DNA of 64,000 bases from contig NZ_FOWP01000005.1 of NCBI RefSeq assembly GCF_900115475.1, positions 124,001 through 188,000 on the forward strand, given 5' to 3'. The notes below the pieces were generated by a model. It had not been told where the DNA came from. It made no database searches and saw only the letters and a program-made list of their open reading frames with translations. This DNA comes from Ectopseudomonas composti. Lineage in GTDB: Bacteria > Pseudomonadota > Gammaproteobacteria > Pseudomonadales > Pseudomonadaceae. Shown here piece after piece: positions 21,158 to 34,619 of the stretch. A program made the translations under genes and the position numbers. The first letter of the stretch is position 1. Each line of letters opens with the position of its first letter.

Positions 21158-22312
21158 ATGAGCTGTGCAGAGCGCCTTCCTCTGGGCGCGCTACTCGCAT
21201 TGGCCATGGGCGGATTCGTCACCATTCTTACTGAGGCGCTACCTGCCGGATTATTGCCGCAAATGGCGGAAAACCTGGTGGTTTCCGAGGTCTGGGTCGG
21301 TCAGACGGTTACGGTCTATGCTCTCGGCTCGCTGCTGGCGGCGATTCCATTGATCATTCTCACGCAGGGCATACGCCGAAGGCCTTTGTTGCTGACCGCC
21401 ATTGCTGGCTTCGCCCTGGCCAATACCGTTACGGCGTTATCCACAAGTTTCGTGCTGACGCTACTGGCACGGTTTATTGCCGGCGTTTCGGCGGGACTGC
21501 TGTGGGCGCTGGTGGCAGGTTATGCTGCGCGAATGGTGCCGGAGCATCTGAAGGGTCGCGCTATTGCGGTAGCCATGGTGGGTACGCCCTTGGCACTGTC
21601 GCTTGGTGTGCCAGCCGGTACCTGGCTGGGTGCGCTGGTGGGCTGGCGTATGTGCTTCGGCATAATGAGTGCACTTGCCTTGCTGCTGATGATCTGGGTG
21701 CGCTGGCAGGTTCCAGATTTCTCGGGGCAGGCCCACAGCAGGCGGCTGCAACTTGGCGCCGTATTGCGCCTGCCCGGTATTCGCCCGGTGCTTTTCGTGG
21801 TGCTGGCCTTCGTCCTGGCCCACAACATTCTCTATACCTATATTGCGCCGTTTCTAGCGGAGGCAGGGATGCTCGAACGCACCGACCTGGTGTTGCTGAT
21901 ATTCGGTCTGGCATCGCTGTTGGGGATCTGGATCGTCGGGGTATTGATCGACCGACATCTACGACGCATGACACTGGCCTGCATCTGGTTGTTCGCCATT
22001 GCGGCCACTGCCTTGGCGCTCGGGGGCGAGAGTCCACTGGTGATCTATATCGCCGTCGGCATCTGGGGCCTGGCTTTCGGTGGCGTGCCCACGTTGTTCC
22101 AAACCGCGCTGGCTAAGAGTACAGGGGAGTCCGCAGATGTCGCTCAGGCGATGCTGGTAACCGCCTGGAATATGGCGATCGCCGGTGGCGGTATTTTCGG
22201 CGGGGTTCTGCTCGAACGCTTGGGTGTTGGCGCTTTTTCACCCGCTCTGCTGGTCTTGCTGCTGGCAACGCTGCTGGTTGTCACTTGCTCCAGGCGACAT
22301 GGCTTCGTCTGA
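21158..22312 (+). CDS. MFS efflux transporter (sugar/drug exporter type)
   Basis: A 384-residue major facilitator protein with about twelve hydrophobic segments. TEALPAGLLPQMAENL near the first helix and the antiporter-like segment ARFIAGVSAGLLWALVAGYAARMVPEHLKGRAIA are typical of the AraJ/Bcr-like DHA1 exporters. The substrate is unknown. The divergent LysR gene is probably its regulator. A perfect DnaA box lies in the coding sequence at 21437. Length is normal for the family. Confidence 0.87.
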   Translation: MSCAERLPLGALLALAMGGFVTILTEALPAGLLPQMAENLVVSEVWVGQTVTVYALGSLLAAIPLIILTQGIRRRPLLLTAIAGFALANTVTALSTSFVLTLLARFIAGVSAGLLWALVAGYAARMVPEHLKGRAIAVAMVGTPLALSLGVPAGTWLGALVGWRMCFGIMSALALLLMIWVRWQVPDFSGQAHSRRLQLGAVLRLPGIRPVLFVVLAFVLAHNILYTYIAPFLAEAGMLERTDLVLLIFGLASLLGIWIVGVLIDRHLRRMTLACIWLFAIAATALALGGESPLVIYIAVGIWGLAFGGVPTLFQTALAKSTGESADVAQAMLVTAWNMAIAGGGIFGGVLLERLGVGAFSPALLVLLLATLLVVTCSRRHGFV

Positions 22313-22329
22313 TGCACTGATACGCGCGG

Positions 22330-23697
22330 CTATTTACCGATGCAGAAGCTGGAGAAGATGCGACCCAGCAGGTCGTCGCTGCTGAAGGCGCCAGTGATCT
22401 CGCCCAGGGCTTGCTGGGCCATGCGCAGGTCTTCAGCCAGCAGTTCGCCAGCGCCCATCAGGGTGAGCTGGTTGCGGCCGTGCTCGAGATGCTGCTCGGC
22501 CTGGTGCAGCGCTTCGAGGTGGCGACGACGGGCGCTGAAACCGCTTTCAGCGGTCTGTTGATAACCCATGCAGGCTTTCAGGTGTTCGCGCAGCAGCTCG
22601 AGACCTTCGGCGGATTTGGCCGACAGACTGAGGGTGACGTGGCCATCGGTACTGGTTTGCAGCGCCACCGCTTCGTCGGAGAGGTCGGCCTTGTTGCGAA
22701 TCAGGGTGATCCGTGCCGGATCTGGGCGTTGCTCGAGGAACTCGGGCCACAGGGCGAAGGGATCGGCTGCCTCTGGGGCGGTGGAGTCCACCACCAGCAG
22801 CACACGGTCTGCCTCGCCGATGGCCTTGAGTGCACGTTCTACGCCGATGCGTTCCACCTGGTCATCGGTGTCGCGCAGGCCAGCGGTGTCGACCACGTGC
22901 AAGGGCATACCGTCGATGTGGATATGTTCGCGCAGCACGTCGCGCGTGGTGCCGGCGATATCGGTGACGATGGCGGCTTCACGGCCGGCCAGCGCGTTGA
23001 GCAGGCTGGACTTGCCGGCGTTGGGCCGCCCGGCGATGACCACGGTCATGCCGTCGCGCAGCAGAGCGCCTTGACCCGCTTCGCGCAGCACTGTGGATAA
23101 GTCGGCACGCACGCCGTCGAGCTGGTTCAGCACGTGGCCATCGGCGAGGAAATCGATCTCTTCCTCGGGAAAGTCGATGGCGGCCTCGACGTAGATGCGC
23201 AGCTGGATCAGTGACTCGGTCAGTGCATGCACGCGTTTGGAGAATTCGCCCTGCAGTGAACGCAGCGCATTGCGTGCGGCCTGCTCGGAGCTGGCTTCGA
23301 TCAGATCGGCGATGGCTTCGGCCTGGGCCAGGTCGAGCTTGTCGTTGAGGAAGGCACGCTCGCTGAACTCACCAGGGCGCGCCAGGCGTGCACCCAACGT
23401 GAGGCAGCGGCGCAGCAGCAGGTCGAGTACCACTGGGCCGCCATGGCCCTGCAGTTCGAGCACGTCTTCACCGGTGAAGGAGTGCGGGCCAGGGAAGTAG
23501 ATCGCGAGGCCTTCGTCCAGGGTCAGTTCCTGTTCGCCGAAGAAGGGTCCGTGATGGGCGAAGCGTGGCTTGAGCTCTCGTCGGCAAATGGCCTGCGCGA
23601 GCGTCCCGGCAAGCGGGCCAGAGACGCGCACGATACCCACACCACCACGACCTTGGGCGGTGGCGACGGCGGCGATGGTGTCTCGTGCGTGATTCAT
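22330..23697 (-). CDS. mnmE: tRNA modification GTPase MnmE
   Basis: A 455-residue GTPase (TrmE) partner of MnmG in wobble-uridine modification. The folate-binding N-terminal domain begins [20 protein letters not shown]. The inserted G domain has [25 protein letters not shown] and NKAD. The C-terminus ends CIGK, with the catalytic cysteine. It lies downstream of yidC but an intrinsic terminator and a REP-like repeat separate them, so it probably has its own promoter. A perfect DnaA box (23092) is inside it. Confidence 0.98.
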   Translation of the reverse strand: MNHARDTIAAVATAQGRGGVGIVRVSGPLAGTLAQAICRRELKPRFAHHGPFFGEQELTLDEGLAIYFPGPHSFTGEDVLELQGHGGPVVLDLLLRRCLTLGARLARPGEFSERAFLNDKLDLAQAEAIADLIEASSEQAARNALRSLQGEFSKRVHALTESLIQLRIYVEAAIDFPEEEIDFLADGHVLNQLDGVRADLSTVLREAGQGALLRDGMTVVIAGRPNAGKSSLLNALAGREAAIVTDIAGTTRDVLREHIHIDGMPLHVVDTAGLRDTDDQVERIGVERALKAIGEADRVLLVVDSTAPEAADPFALWPEFLEQRPDPARITLIRNKADLSDEAVALQTSTDGHVTLSLSAKSAEGLELLREHLKACMGYQQTAESGFSARRRHLEALHQAEQHLEHGRNQLTLMGAGELLAEDLRMAQQALGEITGAFSSDDLLGRIFSSFCIGK

Positions 23698-23724
23698 GGC
23701 GTTTACTCGATATTTGCGGCGAAT

Positions 23725-23803
23725 GTAGGGGCGAGGTGGGACGCCTGGTTCTCTGCTCGCAAGCGTACGGATACAGAGATTCGCGAGCAGAGCCCGCTCC
23801 TAC
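23725..23803. repeat. REP/REPIN-type palindromic repeat
   Basis: It opens with GTAGGGGCG and ends with CGCTCCTAC. Inside, CTCTGCTCGC and GCGAGCAGAG pair. The right end read on the minus strand starts GTAGGAGCGGGCTCTGCTCG, the common Pseudomonas extragenic REP form. It sits between mnmE and the yidC terminator. Confidence 0.7.
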
Positions 23804-23821
23804 GATAAATGGTCGGATAGC

Positions 23822-23848
23822 AAAACGCCCCAATCATGGGGCGTTTGC
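23822..23848 (-). terminator. Intrinsic terminator downstream of yidC
   Basis: AAACGCCCC and GGGGCGTTT form a 9-bp stem around a six-base loop, 25 bases after the yidC stop. On the minus strand the stem is followed by TTTTGC. It separates the rpmH-rnpA-yidD-yidC transcript from mnmE. Confidence 0.85.
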
Positions 23849-23872
23849 TTGATGCTTGGAAGCCTTGGCGAA

Positions 23873-25618
23873 TCAGGCGTTGGCCGCTTTCGTTGCTGCT
23901 TCGATCTTGCGCGTAATGTACCACTGCTGGGCGATGGACAGGCAGTTGTTGACCACCCAGTACAGCACCAGACCGGCAGGGAACCACAGGAAGAAGAAGG
24001 TGAAGATGATCGGCATCAGCTTCAGCACGCGGGCCTGCATGGGGTCCGGCGGCGTCGGGTTGAGCTGCTGCTGGATGAACATGGTCGCGCCCATGATGAT
24101 CGGCAGGATGAAGAACGGATCCTTGATCGACAGGTCGGTAATCCAGAACATCCACGGGGCCTGACGCATCTCGACCGACTCCAGCAGCACCCAGTACAGT
24201 GCGAGGAATACCGGCATCTGCACCAGGATCGGCAAGCAGCCGCCCAGCGGGTTGATCTTCTCTTTCTTGTACAGCTCCATCATCGCCTGGGACATCTTCT
24301 GGCGATCGTCACCGTGCTGCTCTTTCAGCGCCTGCAGTTTCGGCGATACGGCACGCATGCGCGCCATCGAGCGGTAGCTGGCAGCAGACAGCGGGAAGAA
24401 GATCAGCTTGATGATGATGGTCAGGACGATGATCGACCAGCCCCAGTTACCGAGTACGCCGTGGATCACTTCCAGCAGCCAGAAGATCGGCTGTGCCAGG
24501 AACCACAGGAAACCATAGTCGACCGTCAGCTCCAGGCCTGGCGACAGAGTGCCGAGGTGCTCCTGCAGCTTGGGACCGGCGTAGAGGATCGCGCCAGTTT
24601 CACCTTGAGCGCCGGCAGCGACCTGTACGGACGGGCCGGTGAAGCCGACGATGTAGTTACCCTGGCTGTCCTTGCGGGTCTGAATCAGGTTGGTGCTGTC
24701 CTTGTTCGGCACCCAGGCGGTGACGAAGTAGTGCTGCAGCCAGGCAACCCAGCCGCCCTGCACGGTTTCCTTGAAGGACTGCTTGTCGATATCTTTCATC
24801 GACACTTTCTTGTACGGCTCTTCGCTGGTCCACAGCGCAGCACCCAGGTAGGTGGCGGTGCCGGTAGCGGTGGTCGAGGACGGGTCGCCGCTGTTGTCGC
24901 GCTTGAGCTGGGCGAACAGGTTGCCGCTCCAGGCCTGGTCGCTCTGGTTGTCGATCAGGTAACGCACATCGACCTGATAGGCCGACGGATCGATGCAGCC
25001 AGGCTTCTTCAGTTGCTGCTCACGTGCGGAGCATTGCGGGTTGAGACCGCGTTTGAAGCTGTAGCGCTTGATGTAGTTGACGCCGTTCTCGCTGAACGTG
25101 AGATCGACCACCAGGCTGTCCTGGCCTTCGGCCAGTTGGTAGCTCTGCTTCTCGCTGGACCACAAGGAACGGCCGCTGGATTTGTCCGGAGCGTTCTGAC
25201 CGATCAGGCCGCTTTGCGCCAGGTAGGTGCGCTCGTTGCCATTGTCGAACAACTGGAACGGCACGTCCGGGCGATCCTGACGACGCGGATATTGCGGCAG
25301 ACGCAGTTGCACGACATCACCACCACGCGGGTCGATGGCCAGCTCGAGTACATCGGTCTTGACGCGAATCAGCTCGTCGCTGACCGCAGCGGTCGGCGCA
25401 ACGGCAGCTGCACTGGGCTCAGCCACTGCAGTTGGAATGTCGTCGCCGCCGGTATTTGCGGTTGCAGCAGGGGTGTCGGGCAGGGCGGGCGTCGCAGCGG
25501 TCGAGGTACTAACCTCGGCTGGCAGGGCAGCCTGGCCATAGTCCTCGTTCCATTGCAGGACCATGAGGTAGGACACGACTGCCAGGGCGACGATCAGGAT
25601 CGAACGTTGGATATCCAT
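23873..25618 (-). CDS. yidC: Membrane protein insertase YidC
   Basis: A 581-residue inner-membrane insertase/chaperone that works alone or with Sec. The N-terminal helix MDIQRSILIVALAVVSYLMVL is followed by a large periplasmic beta domain and then the conserved five-helix core with LKEQHGDDRQKMSQAMMELYKKEKINPLGGCLP-type cytoplasmic loop and the C-terminal IFTFFFLWFPAGLVLYWVVNN helix. Length fits gammaproteobacteria. It lies two bases downstream of yidD in the rpmH operon. Confidence 0.98.
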   Translation of the reverse strand: MDIQRSILIVALAVVSYLMVLQWNEDYGQAALPAEVSTSTAATPALPDTPAATANTGGDDIPTAVAEPSAAAVAPTAAVSDELIRVKTDVLELAIDPRGGDVVQLRLPQYPRRQDRPDVPFQLFDNGNERTYLAQSGLIGQNAPDKSSGRSLWSSEKQSYQLAEGQDSLVVDLTFSENGVNYIKRYSFKRGLNPQCSAREQQLKKPGCIDPSAYQVDVRYLIDNQSDQAWSGNLFAQLKRDNSGDPSSTTATGTATYLGAALWTSEEPYKKVSMKDIDKQSFKETVQGGWVAWLQHYFVTAWVPNKDSTNLIQTRKDSQGNYIVGFTGPSVQVAAGAQGETGAILYAGPKLQEHLGTLSPGLELTVDYGFLWFLAQPIFWLLEVIHGVLGNWGWSIIVLTIIIKLIFFPLSAASYRSMARMRAVSPKLQALKEQHGDDRQKMSQAMMELYKKEKINPLGGCLPILVQMPVFLALYWVLLESVEMRQAPWMFWITDLSIKDPFFILPIIMGATMFIQQQLNPTPPDPMQARVLKLMPIIFTFFFLWFPAGLVLYWVVNNCLSIAQQWYITRKIEAATKAANA

Positions 25619-25620
25619 GA

Positions 25621-25866
25621 TTATTCGGCCATCGAAGGGGATCGGGATGTTTTAACGGGTGGAACCGGATCGAAACCGCCGGCATTCCAGGGGTGGCAGC
25701 GGCCAAGACGGCGAGCTGCCAGCCAGCCACCACGCACAAAGCCATGTTGCTCGATGGCTTCGTATGCATAGCAGGAACAGCTGGGATAGAAGCGACAGTG
25801 ACTGGCCATCAGCGGGCTGATGGCGTAGCGATAAACCTGGATACAGGCGAGAGCCGCTTTACGCAT
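25621..25866 (-). CDS. yidD: Membrane protein insertion efficiency factor YidD
   Basis: An 81-residue protein with the hallmark [23 protein letters not shown] and [23 protein letters not shown], including the conserved cysteines. The family helps membrane-protein insertion and is peripheral to the inner membrane. It overlaps the 3' end of rnpA by eight bases and precedes yidC by two, the standard arrangement. Confidence 0.97.
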   Translation of the reverse strand: MRKAALACIQVYRYAISPLMASHCRFYPSCSCYAYEAIEQHGFVRGGWLAARRLGRCHPWNAGGFDPVPPVKTSRSPSMAE

Positions 25867-26263
25867 GGGGATTGTCGCTTGTCCCGGGGGATAAGTCTGC
25901 GTCGCGACTGGGCCGGCTTCGGGCCAAGCGTTTCAAGAGTTTGCCGAACTGCTGAGCGAGCTCGCCATTCTCCAGATCACCTAGCCCTTTGCGGGCGACC
26001 ACCACGATGTCCCAGCCTGTCAGGTTGTCCTGATTGAGGCGAAAGGACTCGCGGATTTGACGCTTGATGCGGTTGCGCTCGACGGCGAGCTTGACGCTCT
26101 TTTTGCCGATCACCAGACCTAGGCGGGGATGATCAAGCTGGTTATCGCGCGCTAGCAACAGGACACTTTTGCCCGGAGCTTTACCGCTTGGGGAGTCGAA
26201 GACTGCCTTGAATTGCCGGGGAGTCAGCAGTCGCTTTTCCCGGCCGAAGCCTCGACTCACCAC
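25859..26263 (-). CDS. rnpA: Ribonuclease P protein component
   Basis: A 134-residue basic protein that binds the RNase P RNA for tRNA 5' maturation. The start is GTG at 26263 ([18 protein letters not shown]), matching other pseudomonads, and the RNR motif is present in [18 protein letters not shown]. It follows rpmH by 13 bases and overlaps yidD by eight. Confidence 0.97.
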   Translation of the reverse strand: MVSRGFGREKRLLTPRQFKAVFDSPSGKAPGKSVLLLARDNQLDHPRLGLVIGKKSVKLAVERNRIKRQIRESFRLNQDNLTGWDIVVVARKGLGDLENGELAQQFGKLLKRLARSRPSRDADLSPGTSDNPHA

Positions 26264-26276
26264 CTGTCTGGATTAA

Positions 26277-26411
26277 TTAGACAGCAAGACGCTTGCGGCC
26301 CTTGGCGCGACGACGCGACAGGACGGCACGGCCGTTCTTGGTGGCCATGCGGGCACGGAAACCGTGGGTACGAGCGCGCTTGATAGTGCTGGGTTGGAAA
26401 GTGCGTTTCAT
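26277..26411 (-). CDS. rpmH: 50S ribosomal protein L34
   Basis: A 44-residue, very basic protein beginning [18 protein letters not shown] and ending KGRKRLAV. Identity is unambiguous. It is the first gene of the rpmH-rnpA-yidD-yidC operon and lies 60 bases downstream of a consensus sigma-70 promoter. It faces away from dnaA across oriC. Confidence 0.99.
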
Positions 26412-26470
26412 GGTGCGTTACCTGGGTGATCGACTAGGGTCGGAATGACCCTGGTTTTAAGAGACCGGCA

Positions 26471-26499
26471 ATTCTAGAGAAAGCCGCGCGGTAGGTCAA
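26471..26499 (-). promoter_or_regulatory. Sigma-70 promoter of rpmH-rnpA-yidDC
   Basis: On the minus strand TTGACC and TAGAAT are spaced by exactly 17 bases, 60 bases before the rpmH start codon. This is one of the best promoter matches in the window. Confidence 0.85.
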
Positions 26500-26504
26500 T
26501 TTCC

Positions 26505-26932
26505 AACCAACCTTATTCTCCAGATAGAAATAGAAAGAAGGAAAAGGGTTTAAGGCTCTTTTTCTATGTTTATGTTGATTAGCAAGGCCGGCAGCTGTGG
26601 ACAACCCTCTGTTAGCCGCGCACTGATTGCTTGAGCGGTGATGATAAGCCTGTCCAAAAGACGTGTGGCGGCTGTGTACCTCCTGGATACAGTCTGAGGA
26701 TGAAACGCGGGGTTACCCACAGCCTGGTTATCCGCCCATTCGTCCCCAGGCTTTTGCAGAGGCTTATCGGGCGCTTATCCACAAGGTTTATGGTTTGCCT
26801 GATAAGCCTGATGAATGTAACTAAGGCTTTGATTTTACTTGGCCATCTAACCGCTGTTGTGTGGATAACTCGGTCGTTGACCGTTACAATGGCGGCTGTT
26901 TTTTGCATCGCCGCCTGGATAGGGGATAGTCA
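26505..26932 (+). other. oriC: Chromosomal replication origin oriC
   Basis: The gap between rpmH and dnaA starts with an AT-rich A/G-tract and T-rich stretch (26510-26590), a likely unwinding element, then TGTGGACAA (26596), ATGATAAGCCTGT (26641), TGAGGATGA (26695), TTACCCACA (26713), a perfect TTATCCACA (26775) and a perfect TGTGGATAA (26860). The last lies just ahead of dnaA and may serve autoregulation. The location is the standard Pseudomonas oriC. No gene is seen in it. Confidence 0.93.
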
Positions 26933-28423
26933 GTGTCAGTGGAACTATGGCAGCAATGCGTCGAGCTTCTGCGCGATGAGTTGCCGGCCCAGCAATTCAA
27001 CACCTGGATCCGTCCTCTGCAGGTCGAAGCCGAAGGCGACGAGCTGCGCGTGTATGCGCCGAATCGTTTTGTACTCGATTGGGTCAACGAGAAATACCTG
27101 AGCCGTTTGCTCGAGTTGCTCGGTGAGCGCGCCGGCGGCCTGGTCCCTGCGCTTTCCTTATTAATAGGCAGCAAACGTGCAGCGACTGCCCGTGTTGCGC
27201 CAACGGCGCCGCTGCCTGCTGCTGCACGCGCTGCTCAGGTTCAGGCTGCAGCTTCTGTCAGCAAACCGCTTCCGCCACCAGTACAGGAAGAACCGTCGCG
27301 AGCCAGCTTCGACTCCATGGCCGGCTCCGCACCGCAAGCACCGACTCCAGCCGTAGCGCCACGCACCGAACGTACCGTGCAGGTCGAAGGTGGCCTCAAG
27401 CACACCAGCTACCTCAATCGCACCTTTACCTTCGACAACTTTGTCGAGGGCAAGTCGAACCAGTTGGCCCGCGCAGCGGCCTGGCAGGTAGCCGACAATC
27501 CCAAGCACGGTTACAACCCGCTGTTCCTTTATGGTGGCGTCGGCCTGGGCAAGACCCACTTGATGCATGCAGTGGGTAACCACCTGCTGGCGAAGAATCC
27601 CAACGCCAAGGTGGTCTATCTGCACTCCGAGCGTTTCGTCGCCGACATGGTCAAGGCACTGCAGCTCAACGCCATCAACGAGTTCAAGCGCTTCTATCGT
27701 TCAGTAGACGCGCTGCTGATCGACGATATCCAGTTCTTCGCCAAGAAGGAGCGCTCCCAGGAGGAGTTTTTCCACACCTTCAACGCGCTGCTCGAAGGCG
27801 GCCAGCAGGTGATTCTTACCAGCGACCGCTATCCTAAGGAGATCGAAGGCCTGGAAGAGCGCCTGAAGTCGCGCTTCGGCTGGGGCTTGACCGTTGCAGT
27901 CGAGCCGCCGGAGCTGGAAACCCGTGTGGCGATCCTGATGAAGAAGGCCGATCAGGCCAAGGTCGATCTGCCGCACGATGCTGCGTTCTTCATCGCCCAG
28001 CGTATTCGCTCCAACGTGCGTGAGTTGGAGGGGGCGCTGAAACGGGTGATCGCTCACTCGCACTTCATGGGCCGCGATATCACCATCGAGCTGATTCGCG
28101 AATCGCTCAAGGACCTGCTGGCTCTGCAGGATAAGTTGGTCAGCATCGATAATATTCAGCGCACCACCGCTGAGTACTACAAGATCAAGATCACCGATCT
28201 GCTGTCCAAGCGTCGCTCCCGTTCGATTGCCAGGCCGCGTCAGGTGGCCATGGCATTGTCGAAGGAATTGACCAACCACAGCCTGCCGGAAATCGGTGTG
28301 GCCTTCGGCGGGCGCGATCACACCACGGTGTTGCACGCTTGCCGTAAGATTGCTGAACTTAGGGGATCCGACGCGGACATCCGCGAGGACTATAAGAACC
28401 TGCTGCGCACCCTGACTACCTGA
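26933..28423 (+). CDS. dnaA: Chromosomal replication initiator protein DnaA
   Basis: A 496-residue initiator. Domain I ([20 protein letters not shown]) is followed by a proline/alanine-rich linker at about 85-145, an AAA+ domain with Walker A GGVGLGKT at 201-208 and Walker [10 protein letters not shown], and a C-terminal helix-turn-helix with [15 protein letters not shown]. The start is GTG at 26933, with GGGGA upstream, as in other pseudomonads. It opens dnaA-dnaN-recF-gyrB. Confidence 0.99.
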   Translation: MSVELWQQCVELLRDELPAQQFNTWIRPLQVEAEGDELRVYAPNRFVLDWVNEKYLSRLLELLGERAGGLVPALSLLIGSKRAATARVAPTAPLPAAARAAQVQAAASVSKPLPPPVQEEPSRASFDSMAGSAPQAPTPAVAPRTERTVQVEGGLKHTSYLNRTFTFDNFVEGKSNQLARAAAWQVADNPKHGYNPLFLYGGVGLGKTHLMHAVGNHLLAKNPNAKVVYLHSERFVADMVKALQLNAINEFKRFYRSVDALLIDDIQFFAKKERSQEEFFHTFNALLEGGQQVILTSDRYPKEIEGLEERLKSRFGWGLTVAVEPPELETRVAILMKKADQAKVDLPHDAAFFIAQRIRSNVRELEGALKRVIAHSHFMGRDITIELIRESLKDLLALQDKLVSIDNIQRTTAEYYKIKITDLLSKRRSRSIARPRQVAMALSKELTNHSLPEIGVAFGGRDHTTVLHACRKIAELRGSDADIREDYKNLLRTLTT

Positions 28424-28461
28424 TCAAATCAATGCAGCTCCACGAGGCAAGGGACTAGACC

Positions 28462-29564
28462 ATGCATTTCACTATTCAACGCGAAGCCCTGTTGAAACCC
28501 CTGCAACTGGTCGCCGGTGTCGTGGAACGACGCCAGACGCTGCCGGTTCTGTCCAACGTCCTGCTGGTGGTCGAAGGCCAGCAGCTGTCGCTCATCGGTA
28601 CCGACCTCGAGGTCGAACTGGTTGGCCGCGTCACGCTGGAAGATGCCGCTGAACCCGGTGAAATCACCGTACCGGCACGCAAGTTGATGGACATCTGCAA
28701 AAGCCTGCCGAGCGACGCGCTGATCGATATTCGTGTCGATGATCAGAAGCTTCTGGTCAAGGCTGGTCGCAGCCGCTTCACGCTGTCGACGCTGCCAGCC
28801 AATGACTTCCCCACCGTCGAGGAAGGCCCAGGCTCGCTCACCTTCAACCTGCCGCAGGCCAAGCTGCGTCGTTTGATCGAGCGCACCAGCTTCGCCATGG
28901 CCCAGCAGGATGTACGCTACTACCTCAACGGCATGCTGCTGGAAGTTCAGAGCGGCCTGCTGCGTGCGGTGGCCACCGACGGTCACCGTCTGGCCATGTG
29001 CTCGATGGAAGCGATCATCCAGCAGGACGGCAAGCACCAGGTAATCGTGCCGCGCAAAGGTATTCTCGAGCTGGCGCGTCTGCTCACCGAGCAGGACGCC
29101 GAAGTCGCCATTGTTCTGGGTCAGCACCACATTCGTGCCAACACCGGCGAGTTCACCTTCACCTCGAAGCTGGTAGACGGCAAGTTCCCGGATTACGAGC
29201 GTGTGCTGCCGCGTGGTGGTGACAAGCTGGTGCTGGCGGACCGTCAGGGCCTGCGTGAAGCGTTCAGCCGTACGGCGATTCTGTCCAACGAGAAGTACCG
29301 TGGCATTCGCCTGACCCTGGCGGCTGGTCTGCTGAAAATTCAGGCCAACAACCCGGAGCAGGAAGAGGCTGAAGAAGAGATCGTGGTCGACTATAACGGC
29401 AGCGGCCTGGAAATCGGTTTCAACGTTAGCTATCTGCTGGATGTGTTGGGTGTGATGGGCACCGAGCAGGTGCGCCTGATCCTCTCCGACTCCAACAGCA
29501 GTGCCCTGCTGCAGGAATCCGACAACGACGACTCTGCCTACGTTGTCATGCCGATGCGTCTTTA

Positions 29565-29565
<1 letters not shown>
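28462..29565 (+). CDS. dnaN: DNA polymerase III beta sliding clamp
   Basis: A 367-residue clamp with three repeated domains. It starts [32 protein letters not shown] and ends with the conserved YVVMPMRL. It tethers polymerase III and other partners to DNA. It lies 38 bases after dnaA, and its stop overlaps the recF start by one base (TAATG). Confidence 0.99.
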
Positions 29566-33093
<3,528 letters not shown>

Positions 33094-33132
33094 TGCTGTG
33101 GACAGATGGGCAGGATTACCTGCTCATCAAAG

Positions 33133-33171
33133 AAAAGCCCCTGCCGATGCGAGTCGACAGGGGCTTTTTAA
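33133..33171 (+). terminator. Intrinsic terminator after gyrB
   Basis: AAAGCCCCTG and CAGGGGCTTTTT form a 10-bp stem with a larger loop, followed by TTAATTT, 40 bases after the gyrB stop. It may also serve the convergent gene at 33211. Confidence 0.85.
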
Positions 33172-33210
33172 TTTGAGTAGAGCTCTTTGTGGGATGTAGC
33201 GCTGGCCTTC

Positions 33211-33693
33211 TTACTTGAAGCGCTTGCGCCACGCTGCGCGTTGGCCTCGTATTTCCACCATGGCCACTAGCATCGCGCGATAGCGCTTGCTGTTGAGCGT
33301 CAGCAGAGCAGCCAGTGGCAGTAGCAGGCCGATGGAATACATCACGTCTGGCGCGCGCCTACCCCAGTGGACGAGCACTACCAGCATGCAGACGGCCATG
33401 GCTGCCACGACCAGCCATACCGCCCAGGGGCGGCCGCGAATCACCAGAAGGTTGGCGCCACACAGGTACAAGGATATGCCGCAGCTGCCCAGCATCATGT
33501 AGATGCCATAGTCATCCAGGCTGGGCGGATAGAACTCCAGCAGCAGAATCTGACTGACCGCCAGGGAAAAAAGCGCCAGAAAAAACGCAGCAATGAATAC
33601 CGGGAAGTGCCGACGCAGAATTGTTAAGAAGTCTAAAGACTGATTCACCTCTTTGTGAGCTCCATTCAAGAATAGTCCTAATATCTGTTGCAT
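33211..33693 (-). CDS. Hypothetical inner-membrane protein (160 aa)
   Basis: A 160-residue protein with four clear hydrophobic segments (around HFPVFIAAFFLALFSLAVSQ, YMMLGSCGISLYLCGANLL, AVWLVVAAMAVCMLVVLVH and YSIGLLLPLAALLTL) and a basic C-terminal tail (RAAWRKRFK). No known domain was recognised. The start is uncertain, and a methionine further in is possible. It converges with gyrB, at the left edge of the accessory block. Confidence 0.6.
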   Translation of the reverse strand: MQQILGLFLNGAHKEVNQSLDFLTILRRHFPVFIAAFFLALFSLAVSQILLLEFYPPSLDDYGIYMMLGSCGISLYLCGANLLVIRGRPWAVWLVVAAMAVCMLVVLVHWGRRAPDVMYSIGLLLPLAALLTLNSKRYRAMLVAMVEIRGQRAAWRKRFK

Positions 33694-34166
33694 AGTTTGC
33701 GCTTATTGCCGTTCATCTACCTGGATGGTGGACAACCTAGCAAATAGTAACGAACCTAAAGATGGAGATCATTTCAGCTATTGTTGATTGGAGGTTCTCA
33801 ATATTGAGGTTTATAGCCAGTTTTCATCTTTGTCTGGATTTTAACATTCGCCACAGGAAAACCGATGGCTAGTAATGAAAAATGCGGGGCCGTTCAGGTT
33901 CAGAGTAGTCAGGTGTTTAAAATGTCTAATCAATAGGGAGAGATAGCCATAACGCCTGAAATACATAAGTGCTTTTCAAGGTGACTGATATGAAATAAGG
34001 ATGGGTAGATATTTGTTTCTGGCCAAAGAGTTTCAGGTAACTATTTCCTCCTTTTGTTTTAATTAAGTTTTTGATGGAAAGGCAGCCTTTCTTCTAGATC
34101 AATCGATTAACGTGTAAATTAAGTGCTGTTCGAGACAGATTTTTCCGTCTAGTTCAAGGAGCCGGC
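33694..34166. other. AT-rich gene-free stretch at the edge of the accessory block
   Basis: 473 bases, clearly richer in A+T than the rest of the window. It holds no convincing gene; a 23-codon frame at 33865 is too short to support. AGACAGATTTTTCCGTCT at the end forms a short hairpin just before the next gene. The base composition suggests foreign DNA or an insertion scar. Confidence 0.6.
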
Positions 34167-34619
34167 ATGAGCAAGCGTCTTCGTACACTTTTACTGATGC
34201 TCGGTATGCTGACCAGTTTTTGTGTATGCGCCGAATCGACACCACCGCTTGCCTCAGACAAATCTAGCTACCCGGAGCAAGTAGCTTTGGCAGGGCAGAC
34301 TTATATACTGGAGAGCACCAGGCGGGCCTGCATATTGCGCAAGCCAGACCAGAGCGTACTGACGCTGGACATTCCCTCGCCATGTCATTTCAGTGTTGGT
34401 AAGGATGGTCAGGCACATGTAGAAACTTTTAAGAATGTGCCGATTGTCATGGTGCTGCATGTAATCCCCGTGGCGGATCACAAGCTGGAGTGTCGTTCGC
34501 AATACAAGGCCATTCGACTGATCAAGGGCCAGCTGGAGCCATCAGTGCTGGCTCAGAGCGCCAGTTGCCTGCGCGGTGTCGGCGATCAGAAGAGCTACAC
34601 CGCGATGTTCGACTGGTAA
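34167..34619 (+). CDS. Small secreted hypothetical protein (150 aa)
   Basis: A 150-residue protein with a clear signal peptide: basic MSKRLRT, hydrophobic LLLMLGMLTSFCVCA, and cleavage probably after CAES or CVCA. The start has AAGGAGCCGGC before it. The mature part has four or more cysteines that could form disulfides and no recognised domain. It ends just before the Rhs fragment. Codon use is less GC-rich than that of core genes, in keeping with transfer. A role linked to the Rhs cassette is possible but unproven. Confidence 0.65.
   Translation: MSKRLRTLLLMLGMLTSFCVCAESTPPLASDKSSYPEQVALAGQTYILESTRRACILRKPDQSVLTLDIPSPCHFSVGKDGQAHVETFKNVPIVMVLHVIPVADHKLECRSQYKAIRLIKGQLEPSVLAQSASCLRGVGDQKSYTAMFDW

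Noticed and set aside
33865-33936. A 23-codon frame in the AT-rich gap, with AGGA upstream
   Set aside because: Short, no family match and no conserved neighbour relation; may occur by chance in AT-rich DNA.
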